Below, piece after piece: positions 43,694 to 50,453 of a stretch of DNA of 64,000 bases. Made by a program: the position numbers and the translations under genes. Position 1 is the stretch's first letter, and the number at the start of each line of letters is the position of its first letter. The stretch covers positions 2,669,501-2,733,500 of the forward strand of contig NZ_CP030862.1 of NCBI RefSeq assembly GCF_003325375.1. The letters run 5' to 3'. The notes beneath the pieces are model-generated. The model was not told the origin of the DNA, made no database searches, and saw nothing but the letters and a program-made list of their open reading frames with translations. Source of the DNA: Streptomyces globosus. Its GTDB lineage: Bacteria; Actinomycetota; Actinomycetes; Streptomycetales; Streptomycetaceae.

Positions 43694-43708
43694 TGAAAAT
43701 GATTGTCA
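43694..43708. promoter_or_regulatory. Zur box
   Basis: TGAAAATGATTGTCA, one mismatch from the palindromic actinobacterial Zur consensus TGAAAATGATTTTCA. It is the nearer box to the minus-strand methyltransferase-PLP operon and probably represses it when zinc is ample. Confidence 0.82.
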
Positions 43709-43796
43709 ACATCAGCTGATGGCCCCTCATGGAGTGTGGGTGTCCGCGCCCGGTCGCCATGCGCGCGCGGCGGCTTCGGTGCAGTAGGGCTAGTAG

Positions 43797-43811
43797 TGAT
43801 TATCGTTTTCA
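43797..43811. promoter_or_regulatory. Zur box
   Basis: TGATTATCGTTTTCA, read on the other strand TGAAAACGATAATCA, a near-palindromic Zur site. It lies 88 bases from the first box and faces the ABC importer genes on the plus strand. Confidence 0.8.
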
Positions 43812-44085
43812 TATACGCTCCCGCTGTCATTCCGCTGTCAGCCGGGACCGGAGCCCGTACGGAACCGCACGACGTGGCCGCCAGATCGGCAGGAGGCGAG
43901 GAGGATCCCGACCGACTTCTCCAAGTCCGAGTGGGGCCGCGGACACCGTCGTGTGTGCGTTCCGTGTTCCGTCGCGCTCCGACGCCTCGGCCGGAACGGA
44001 GCGACTGCTGGGACCGGTACGGCCCGGCGGTCGGATGACCGCGGCGGTCTGGGCCCGGGACGCGCTCGTTCCGCTGACGTGCGGT

Positions 44086-44200
44086 CCTCAAGGTCTTCGC
44101 CGAGAACACCCGCCGTCTGCGCCGCATCGCGCTCGACGCCATCGGACGGCTCCCCGAGGACGACAAGCCCCTCCGCCCGCGCACTCGACGGCATGACCCC
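44086..44200 (+). pseudogene. Coding relic, family unknown
   Basis: One frame reads VLKVFAENTRRLRRIALDAI and on through GRLPEDDKPL, with strong third-position G/C bias, right after an in-frame stop and without a start codon. It looks like the C-terminal end of a lost gene between the Zur boxes and the ABC permease. The family cannot be named from so short a piece. Confidence 0.3.
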
Positions 44201-44291
44201 GCCGATCGACCTGCCTTGAGTGGGCCACCCCCACAGGCGGCTGCCACCCGCCCCATCAGCACGTTCCGTTCGATCCGGAAGGCCGAGTCCT

Positions 44292-45431
44292 ATGTCACCG
44301 CCAGCAATCACCGCGCCATCGGCGGGCAGCGCCGCCGATACGCCGGCCGGCGAGGCGCCCCCCGAACCCGCGAGGGGGGTGAGGGGCCGGCTCGCCTCCC
44401 GCAAGGGCCTGGCGCTTGCCTGCGCCGTCCTGTTCGCCCTTCTCCTCGTCTCGATCGTGGTGGCCATCGGTCTGGGCGCCGCCGTCATCACGCCGGGTGA
44501 GACCGCCCGTTACCTGTGGGCGGCCGTGAGCGGCGGCCGCATCGCCGCGGACGAGGTGACCACGTACCAGATCATCTGGGAGATCCGTACGCCGCGGGTG
44601 CTGCTCGCGGCGCTCGTGGGGGCCGGGCTGAGTGCCATCGGCGTGGCCATCCAGGCCATGGTGCGCAACGCGCTCGCCGACCCCTTCGTGCTGGGCGTCT
44701 CCTCGGGAGCCTCCGCCGGGGCCGTTGCCGTCACCGTCACCGGAGGACTGGCGGCGCTGGGCATCTACGCGGTGTCGGCCGGTGCCTTCATCGGGGCCCT
44801 GGTCGCGTCCCTCCTCGTCTACGCGGCCTCCTCCAGCCGGGGCTCGCTCTCGCCGCTGCGTCTCGTCCTGACGGGCGTCGCCATGTCATTGGGCCTTCAA
44901 GCGGTGATGAGCCTGCTGATCTACTTCGCGCCGGACAGCGAGGCGACCAGCATGGTCCTGTACTGGACCATGGGCAGCTTCGGCGCCGCGAACTGGGGTG
45001 CGCTCCCGGTCGTCTCGGTGGTCGTCCTTCTCGGCCTGGTCGCGCTGTACCGGTACGGCCGGGCGCTGGACGTCCTGGCCCTCGGAGACGAGACGGCCGC
45101 CAGCCTGGGCGTCAGCCCCGACCGGCACCGCAAGGCCCTGCTCGTCCTGGTCTCGCTCGTGACCGGAGTGATGGTCGCCGTCAGCGGCGCCATCGCCTTC
45201 GTCGGACTGGTCATGCCCCACGTGGTGCGCATGGTCGTCGGCGCCACCCACGCGCGCGTGCTGGCCGTCGCACCCCTGGCCGGAGCGATCTTCATGGTCT
45301 GGGTCGACCTGGTGTCCCGGACGCTGGTCGCGCCGCGCGAACTGCCCCTGGGCGTCATCACTGCCCTCGTGGGGGTGCCGGTCTTCGTCACGCTGATGCG
45401 GCGCAAGGGCTACCTGTTCGGAGGCCGCTGA
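44292..45431 (+). CDS. FecCD-type ABC importer permease
   Basis: A 379-residue permease with nine to ten helices. SLGVSPDRHRKALLVLVS and IAFVGLVMPHVVRMVVG are the cytoplasmic coupling-loop motifs of FecCD/BtuC permeases, and LADPFVLGVSSGASAGA is the usual early loop. It moves iron-siderophore, heme, cobalamin or metallophore complexes inward. It acts with the ATPase that starts one base after its stop and the lipoprotein beyond. Only one permease gene is present, so a homodimer is likely. Zur boxes upstream point to a zinc-metallophore substrate. Confidence 0.92.
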   Translation: MSPPAITAPSAGSAADTPAGEAPPEPARGVRGRLASRKGLALACAVLFALLLVSIVVAIGLGAAVITPGETARYLWAAVSGGRIAADEVTTYQIIWEIRTPRVLLAALVGAGLSAIGVAIQAMVRNALADPFVLGVSSGASAGAVAVTVTGGLAALGIYAVSAGAFIGALVASLLVYAASSSRGSLSPLRLVLTGVAMSLGLQAVMSLLIYFAPDSEATSMVLYWTMGSFGAANWGALPVVSVVVLLGLVALYRYGRALDVLALGDETAASLGVSPDRHRKALLVLVSLVTGVMVAVSGAIAFVGLVMPHVVRMVVGATHARVLAVAPLAGAIFMVWVDLVSRTLVAPRELPLGVITALVGVPVFVTLMRRKGYLFGGR

Positions 45432-45432
45432 G

Positions 45433-46206
45433 ATGGACCTCAGACTCGACGGGCTCTCCGTCGTCACCGACGGCCGCAGCCTGGTGCGCGACCTGTCCCT
45501 GAACGTGGCGAGCGGCCGGGTCGTGGGCCTGGTCGGGCCCAACGGAAGCGGCAAGTCCACCGCCCTCCGGTGCGTGTACCGCGCGCTCCGACCCAGCTCC
45601 GGCACCGTCTGGGTGGGCGAGGAGGACCTCTCCCGCCTGACGGTGCGCCGCTCCGCGCAGGTCATCGCGGCCATGACCCAGGACGGCGCTGTCGATCTCG
45701 ACTTCACGGTCGAAGAGGTCATCGCCCTCGGGCGGACTCCGCACCTTCAGGGCAACCAGGCGCTCAGCCCCCGGGAACGGGAGCTGTGCGAACGCGCGAT
45801 GGACCGGCTCGACATCCGCCACCTCGCCCGGCGCGGAGTCCTGACGCTCTCGGGCGGGGAGCGCCAGCGTGTCCTGCTGGCCCGGGCGCTCGTCCAGGAG
45901 CCGGAGATCCTGGTGCTGGACGAGCCGACCAACCACCTCGACGTACGCCACCAGGTCGAACTGCTCTCGCTCCTGCGCGGCTCGGGACTCACCGTCCTGG
46001 TCGTGCTGCACGACCTCAACCTCGCCGCGGCCGCCTGCGACCGCATCGGGGTCCTCCGCGAGGGCCGCCTCGTCACCGCCGGCACGCCCGGGGACGTGCT
46101 CACCCCCGAGCTCGTCCACGAGGTCTTCGGCGTCAAGGCCAGCATCGTCTCCCACCCGCTGACGGGTGATCCCCAGCTGTTGTACTCGCTCAACCCCTCC
46201 CCGTGA
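45433..46206 (+). CDS. ABC importer ATP-binding protein (FecE/HmuV type)
   Basis: A 257-residue ATPase. Walker A is GPNGSGKST near residue 38, the signature is LSGGERQRVLLARAL, and Walker B is LVLDEPTNHLD followed by the switch histidine in VLHDLNLAAAACD. It powers the permease encoded just before it. Its stop is 15 bases ahead of the lipoprotein ATG, keeping the three genes in one operon. Confidence 0.94.
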   Translation: MDLRLDGLSVVTDGRSLVRDLSLNVASGRVVGLVGPNGSGKSTALRCVYRALRPSSGTVWVGEEDLSRLTVRRSAQVIAAMTQDGAVDLDFTVEEVIALGRTPHLQGNQALSPRERELCERAMDRLDIRHLARRGVLTLSGGERQRVLLARALVQEPEILVLDEPTNHLDVRHQVELLSLLRGSGLTVLVVLHDLNLAAAACDRIGVLREGRLVTAGTPGDVLTPELVHEVFGVKASIVSHPLTGDPQLLYSLNPSP

Positions 46207-46220
46207 AAGGCACCACAAGC

Positions 46221-47231
46221 ATGTCCATGACCCGATCTCCCCGCTCGGTGCGGCAGCGCGCCGTCCTGGGCTCCGCGCTCGCGGCCGCGCTGCTGCTCAG
46301 CGGCTGCGGCGCCGAAGTGGAGACAGACGCCAAGGCGCCCGAGACGGTCACCGTCAACAGGTGCGGTGAACCGGTCGAATACACCGTCCCCAAGCGCGCC
46401 GTGGCGTACGAAGGCGGAAGCGCCGACAAGCTGTTCAGCCTCGGCCTGGTCGACCACGTGCACGGCTACGTGATGCCGCCGGCGAACCCGCCGGTAACGG
46501 AGTCTCCGTGGGCGAGCGACTACGCCAAGGTGAAGATGCTCAGCGACGACCTCCTCAACAAGGAGATCGTGGTCGAGGCCAAGTCCGACTTCGTCCTGGC
46601 CGGCTGGAAGTCGGGCTTCAAGGACGAGCGGGGCATCACCCCGGAGATCCTGGACAAGCTCGGCATCCAGAGCTTCATGCACAGCGAGAGCTGCTTCAAC
46701 TACCCCAATTACCCCGAAAAGCACACGCCGTTCGAGGCGCTCTACACGGACCTCGAACGACTGGGCAAGATCTTCCGAGTCGAGAAGAAAGCGGAAGAGG
46801 TCATCGGCGGACTGAAGAAGCGGGTGGAGGCCGTCAAGGCGAAGGCGCCCAAGGGCGATCCGGTCCCGGTCTTCCTCTACGACTCGGGCACCGACCAGCC
46901 CTTCACCGCGGGCAACCAGGTCCCGCCCGACGACATCATCAAGACCGCCGGCGGCAGGAACGTCTTCGACGGCCTCGACCAGCGGTGGACCCAGGTGAAC
47001 TGGGAGGCCGTCGCCAAGTCCGAGCCGGAGGTCATCATGATCCTCGACTACGGGGACCTGCCCGCCGAGAAGAAGATCGACTTCCTGAAGAACTCCCCGC
47101 ACACGAAGGGGCTGCCCGCCGTCAAGAAGAACAACTTCTTCATCCTCGACTACAACGAGGGCATCAGCGGGCCGCGCAACATGGACGGTCTGGAGAAGTT
47201 CGCGAAGTACCTGGGTGAGCTGAAGAGCTGA
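46221..47231 (+). CDS. Substrate-binding lipoprotein of metallophore ABC importer
   Basis: A 336-residue periplasmic-binding-type protein of the FepB/BtuF class. The signal ends in the lipobox LLLSGC, so Cys28 or thereabouts is lipidated. Beyond it, PKRAVAYEGGSADKLFSLGLVDHVHGYV and VAKSEPEVIMILDYGDLPAEKKIDFL are typical of helical-backbone binding proteins. The ATG at 46221 has AAAGG upstream; the earlier GTG at 46203 is not favoured. The ligand is inferred to be a zinc-linked metallophore because of the Zur context. Confidence 0.9.
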   Translation: MSMTRSPRSVRQRAVLGSALAAALLLSGCGAEVETDAKAPETVTVNRCGEPVEYTVPKRAVAYEGGSADKLFSLGLVDHVHGYVMPPANPPVTESPWASDYAKVKMLSDDLLNKEIVVEAKSDFVLAGWKSGFKDERGITPEILDKLGIQSFMHSESCFNYPNYPEKHTPFEALYTDLERLGKIFRVEKKAEEVIGGLKKRVEAVKAKAPKGDPVPVFLYDSGTDQPFTAGNQVPPDDIIKTAGGRNVFDGLDQRWTQVNWEAVAKSEPEVIMILDYGDLPAEKKIDFLKNSPHTKGLPAVKKNNFFILDYNEGISGPRNMDGLEKFAKYLGELKS

Positions 47232-47383
47232 CCGAGTTGCGGTGCGCCTGGGCCGTGTCCGATCCGCACGGCCCCGGTTCTCCGAGCGGCAGGGCTGCGG
47301 CCCCGCAACCCGGCGACCGCCCACCGCGCCGGACACGCGCCCCCCGGCGCGTGAGCGCGTTGCCGCGGTGGGCGACGTACAGG

Positions 47384-47410
47384 CGTGCCCCCGGAGCGGC
47401 CGGGGGCACG
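47384..47410. terminator. Hairpin after the ABC importer operon
   Basis: A perfect 11-bp stem (47384-47394 and 47400-47410) with a 5-base loop, about 150 bases after the lipoprotein stop. It separates that operon from the minus-strand S14 gene. Confidence 0.7.
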
Positions 47411-47426
47411 CGCTGGTTTCCGCTTG

Positions 47427-47566
47427 TCAGAAGAGCGAGTACAGCAGCTTGTCGGGAGATCCGCTGCCGGCGCTGTCCATGACCGCGCTGGTGGCGTTGG
47501 CGGTGAGGGCGCCGCCGGCCTGGGCCGGGCCGGTCTCGGGGTCGGCGGCGAGTGATGGACGTGGGT
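47427..47566 (-). pseudogene. C-terminal fragment of a subtilisin-like (S8) peptidase
   Basis: On the minus strand one frame reads AGGALTANATSAVMDSAGS followed by GSPDKLLYSLF and a stop. The ending GSP(N/D)KLLYSLF after a LTANAT helix is the usual C-terminus of secreted Streptomyces S8 peptidases. No catalytic triad, signal or start is present; further upstream the coding signal shifts frame. It is a leftover of a deleted gene. The rest of 47232-47795 holds only the hairpin above. Confidence 0.5.
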
Positions 47567-47795
47567 GAGGCCGGCGTCGTGCGCGGCGGCGAGATCGCGC
47601 GCGGGGCTGTCGGCGGACGCCGCCGGCCTCTCAGGCGTCCGCGTGCGGCCTCTGCGGCCCCCTCGCGGGCCCGCAGGGTGCCGCACGCGGACGGAGCGAC
47701 CCTGAAGGGTCATGGCATTCGTTCCCGATTGCCGGGCAGCGGTTCGTGTGCGCGAGGGCTGCCCGCTCGGGTCGAACGGCCGGTGGAGCGGGCTG

Positions 47796-48101
47796 CTACC
47801 AGGAGGACTTGGTCACTCCCGGCAGGAAGCCGGCGTGCGCCTGCTGTCGCACCCGTACGCGTGAGAGGCCGAACTTGCGCAGGTGGCCGCGAGGCCGGCC
47901 GTCGACGCTGTCGCGGTTGCGTACGCGGGTGGCACTGGCGTTGCGGGGCTGTCGGCGCAGCTCCGCCTGGGCGGCCTCACGCTCGGCCGTGGTGGAGGAG
48001 GGGCGGCGGATGATCTCCTTGAGTTCCGCCCGCCGGGCGGCGTACCGCTCGACGGTCTCCTTGCGCTTCTCGTTCTGCGCGATCTTGCTCTTCTTTGCCA
48101 T
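47796..48101 (-). CDS. rpsN: Ribosomal protein S14, zinc-independent paralogue
   Basis: A 101-residue S14 ([23 protein letters not shown] at the N-terminus, [17 protein letters not shown] and [11 protein letters not shown] at the C-terminus). It has no cysteine, so it is the C-minus form that replaces the zinc-binding S14 when zinc is short. The ATG overlaps the L28 stop (TGATG), and the pair is read from the Zur-boxed region at 48378. Confidence 0.95.
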   Translation of the reverse strand: MAKKSKIAQNEKRKETVERYAARRAELKEIIRRPSSTTAEREAAQAELRRQPRNASATRVRNRDSVDGRPRGHLRKFGLSRVRVRQQAHAGFLPGVTKSSW

Positions 48102-48337
48102 CAGACCTTTCCTCCCCGCGCGCGGATCCGGGCCACGGCGGCCTCGATGCCGATCGTGTCCACCGTTTTGACCGCCCTGGCGCTCAGGGTGAGGCGGACG
48201 TGCCTCCCCTCGCTGGGCAGCCAGTAGCGCTTGCGCTGGATGTTCGGGTCGAAGCGGCGCGAGGTGCGCCGGTGGGAGTGGGAGATGTTGTTGCCGAAAC
48301 CCGGCTTGGCGCCGGTCAGTTGGCAGTGGGCCGACAT
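48101..48337 (-). CDS. rpmB: Ribosomal protein L28, zinc-independent paralogue
   Basis: A 78-residue L28: [21 protein letters not shown], then [19 protein letters not shown]. Only one cysteine remains (C5) instead of the four of the zinc-ribbon form, so it is the C-minus paralogue. It starts 41 bases from the Zur box and is divergent from L33. Confidence 0.95.
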   Translation of the reverse strand: MSAHCQLTGAKPGFGNNISHSHRRTSRRFDPNIQRKRYWLPSEGRHVRLTLSARAVKTVDTIGIEAAVARIRARGGKV

Positions 48338-48377
48338 GGGTGCAGCCGCCTTTCTCGCAGGGTGCGAGTGTTGGTAA

Positions 48378-48392
48378 TGGAAATCATTGCCA
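48378..48392. promoter_or_regulatory. Zur box between divergent ribosomal protein genes
   Basis: TGGAAATCATTGCCA, a palindromic variant of the Zur consensus, centred between the L28 start (48337, minus) and the L33 start (48406, plus). One repressor site can silence both operons. It ends only 13 bases before the L33 ATG, so it overlaps that promoter or leader. Confidence 0.82.
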
Positions 48393-48405
48393 TATAGTAC
48401 CTGTC

Positions 48406-48570
48406 ATGGCACGCAACGAGATCCGCCCGGTCATCAAGCTCCGCTCCACGGCGGGCACCGGGTTCACCTACGTCACCCGCAAGAACCGCCGGAACAACCC
48501 GGACCGCCTCACCCTGCGCAAGTACGACCCGGTCGTCGGCCGGCACGTCGACTTTCGCGAAGAGCGCTGA
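48406..48570 (+). CDS. rpmG: Ribosomal protein L33, zinc-independent paralogue
   Basis: A 54-residue L33 ([46 protein letters not shown]) with no cysteine, hence the C-minus type. The ATG at 48406 is used rather than an upstream in-frame codon that lies before the Zur box. It is first in the L33-L31-CobW-S18 order. Confidence 0.95.
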   Translation: MARNEIRPVIKLRSTAGTGFTYVTRKNRRNNPDRLTLRKYDPVVGRHVDFREER

Positions 48571-48622
48571 CCCTGCCCGCCCACGGCCCCACCTGCCCCT
48601 ACGCCGCCTGAAAGGCCCTGCC

Positions 48623-48868
48623 ATGAAGCCCGGAATCCACCCCGCCTACGAGCCCGTCGTCTTCCGCGACTCCGCCTCCGGCACTGCTTTCCTCACCCGC
48701 TCCACGATGACCAGCGACAAGACGATCGAGTGGGAGGACGGCCGCACCTACCCGGTCGTCGACGTGGAGATCTCCTCCGCGAGCCACCCCTTCTACACCG
48801 GCACCGCCCGCGTCCTCGACACGGCCGGCCGCGTCGAGAAGTTCCAGCGCCGCTACGGGGCCCGCTGA
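48623..48868 (+). CDS. rpmE2: Ribosomal protein L31 type B
   Basis: An 81-residue L31: [20 protein letters not shown], then [21 protein letters not shown]. It lacks the CxxC of type A, so it needs no zinc and can displace the zinc form to free the metal. Its stop overlaps the CobW-like start (TGATG). Confidence 0.95.
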   Translation: MKPGIHPAYEPVVFRDSASGTAFLTRSTMTSDKTIEWEDGRTYPVVDVEISSASHPFYTGTARVLDTAGRVEKFQRRYGAR

Positions 48869-50019
48869 TGGGCCGGGAACCCGGACTGCCCGTCGTCATC
48901 GTCGCCGGCCTGCACGCCGAGGCACGGGCCGAGGTCGTCGACCGCCTCCTGAACGCCGTCCCCGGGAGCGTGGCGTTGCACCACGACCTGGCGGGCGCCT
49001 CCGACGGCACCGTGCTCCGGCTGATCCGCGATGCCGCCGGTACGGTCTCCCGCGGTGAGACACCGCTGGTGAACGACTGCGCGTGCTGTGCCCTGCGCGA
49101 GGACCTCGTCCCTGAACTCGAGCGACTGGCTGACGGCGGCCTGACCCGCCTCGCCGTCGTCGAGCTGTGGGACTCCGTCGAACCGAAGGCCATGGCCGAG
49201 GTGATCGCCGGGCATGGCGGAGACCGCCTGACCCTCACGAACGTGATCACCGCCGTCGATCCCGCACTCGTCCTGCCCTGCCTCGTCAACGGCGACGACC
49301 TGTCGGAAGCCGGCCTCGCGGCCGCCGCCACCGACCAGAGGACCGTCGGGGACACCTGGGCCCGCCAGCTGGAGTACGCGCCCGTCCTCGCCGTCGTCGA
49401 CAACGGCGAGGCCGACGACGAGGACCGCGCCCTCCTCGCGCAGCTCCACCCCACCGCCCGGCGCGTGCCGGCCGACTCCGGCGAACTCGCCGAGGCCGCC
49501 CTCGCCGGCTTCGACGTCGAGGCCGCGGCCGCCGCCCAGCACCCCGCGTGCGCGCTGCTGCCCCAGGAGGCCGACGAGGCCGGAGTCACCACCTTCGTCT
49601 GGCGCCGCCACCGGCCCTTCCACCCGGAACGGCTCTACCAGGCGCTCGAGGACCTGTGCTGCGCCGCCGCCCGCAGCCGCGGCCGGTTCTGGCTCGCCGA
49701 CCGGCCCGACACCCTGCTCGCCTGGGACGCGGCCGGCGGAGCGCTCTGTGTGGAGAACGCGGGCCCGTGGCTGGCGTCCCTGCCCGACGCGGCCTGGGAG
49801 ATGGTCCCGCCCATGCGCCGGGCGGCCGCCGCGCTCGACTGGCACCCCGACCACGGCGACTGCTGCCAGCACCTCGTCTTCACCTCGCCCGGCCTTGACC
49901 GCGACGGCCTGGGGCGCCTCCTCGACTCCTGCCTCCTGACGGATGCCGAGTACGCCTCGGGGCGGGAGGCGTGGAAGCACCTGCCCGCCGCGTTCGACGC
50001 CCTCCTCGACGCAGCCTGA
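48868..50019 (+). CDS. CobW-like protein with altered P-loop
   Basis: A 383-residue member of the CobW/COG0523 group, the proposed zinc metallochaperones. The metal motif CxCC is intact in NDCACCALREDL, and the C-terminal CobW domain is present (RRHRPFHPERLYQALEDL and RFWLADRPDTLLAWDAAGG). The expected Walker A with GKT is missing: the N-terminus reads VVIVAGLHAEARAEVVDRLL. GTP use is therefore doubtful. I recall the same wording in other Streptomyces Zur-regulon copies, so it is probably a family trait, not damage. It is coupled to L31 by overlap. Confidence 0.88.
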   Translation: MGREPGLPVVIVAGLHAEARAEVVDRLLNAVPGSVALHHDLAGASDGTVLRLIRDAAGTVSRGETPLVNDCACCALREDLVPELERLADGGLTRLAVVELWDSVEPKAMAEVIAGHGGDRLTLTNVITAVDPALVLPCLVNGDDLSEAGLAAAATDQRTVGDTWARQLEYAPVLAVVDNGEADDEDRALLAQLHPTARRVPADSGELAEAALAGFDVEAAAAAQHPACALLPQEADEAGVTTFVWRRHRPFHPERLYQALEDLCCAAARSRGRFWLADRPDTLLAWDAAGGALCVENAGPWLASLPDAAWEMVPPMRRAAAALDWHPDHGDCCQHLVFTSPGLDRDGLGRLLDSCLLTDAEYASGREAWKHLPAAFDALLDAA

Positions 50020-50091
50020 CACCCACCCGAACACGCCCCGTCCACGGCCGCTGCTGCCGGGACGGAAACCTTCCTGCAAGGAGACGCCGCC

Positions 50092-50328
50092 ATGGCCCGA
50101 CGAACCGACCCCCGCAAGCCCGTCAAGTCCCGCCCCAACCCGCTCGACGCGGCCGGGATCACGTACATCGACTACAAGGACACCGACCTGCTGCGGAAGT
50201 TCATCTCCGACCGCGGCAAGATCCGCAGCCGGCGCGTCACCCGCGTGACCGCCCAGCAGCAGCGTGCCCTCGCCGCCGCCATCAAGAACGCCCGCGAGAT
50301 GGCCCTCCTGCCGTACGCCGGCCGCTGA
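50092..50328 (+). CDS. rpsR: Ribosomal protein S18, zinc-independent paralogue
   Basis: A 78-residue S18 ([47 protein letters not shown]). It has no cysteine. AAGGAGA precedes the ATG at 50092. It ends the zinc-responsive ribosomal set and is followed by a hairpin. Confidence 0.95.
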   Translation: MARRTDPRKPVKSRPNPLDAAGITYIDYKDTDLLRKFISDRGKIRSRRVTRVTAQQQRALAAAIKNAREMALLPYAGR

Positions 50329-50370
50329 CCGGCGTACGAGAGGTCCGGTGGAAGGACCGCCCGCCCCGGG

Positions 50371-50391
50371 GGGCGATCAACGTGATCGCCC
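50371..50391. terminator. Hairpin after S18
   Basis: GGGCGATCA (50371-50379) and its exact reverse complement (50383-50391) with a 3-base loop, followed by TTCC. It lies between the convergent S18 and adenylation-acyltransferase genes. Confidence 0.7.
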
Positions 50392-50453
50392 TTCCACAGA
50401 AGTGGCGCACGGCCCCTCCCCCGCCTGCTGCCCCCGCTGCGCCGGTCATGGCG

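Larger units (their letters stand above)
43181..44291. other. Long divergent intergenic region with two Zur boxes
   Basis: About 1.1 kb separates the methyltransferase start from the ABC permease start. Only the two Zur boxes near its centre and one coding relic (44086-44200) are recognisable. The stretches on each side, about 510 and 480 bases, would be unusually long leaders if transcription starts at the boxes. No convincing gene, riboswitch or tRNA was seen in them. Confidence 0.6.

Noticed and set aside
43703..44038. Small open frame with an apparent membrane segment between the Zur boxes and the permease
   Set aside because: It has no ribosome site, spans a Zur box, and its composition outside the hydrophobic stretch is random-looking.
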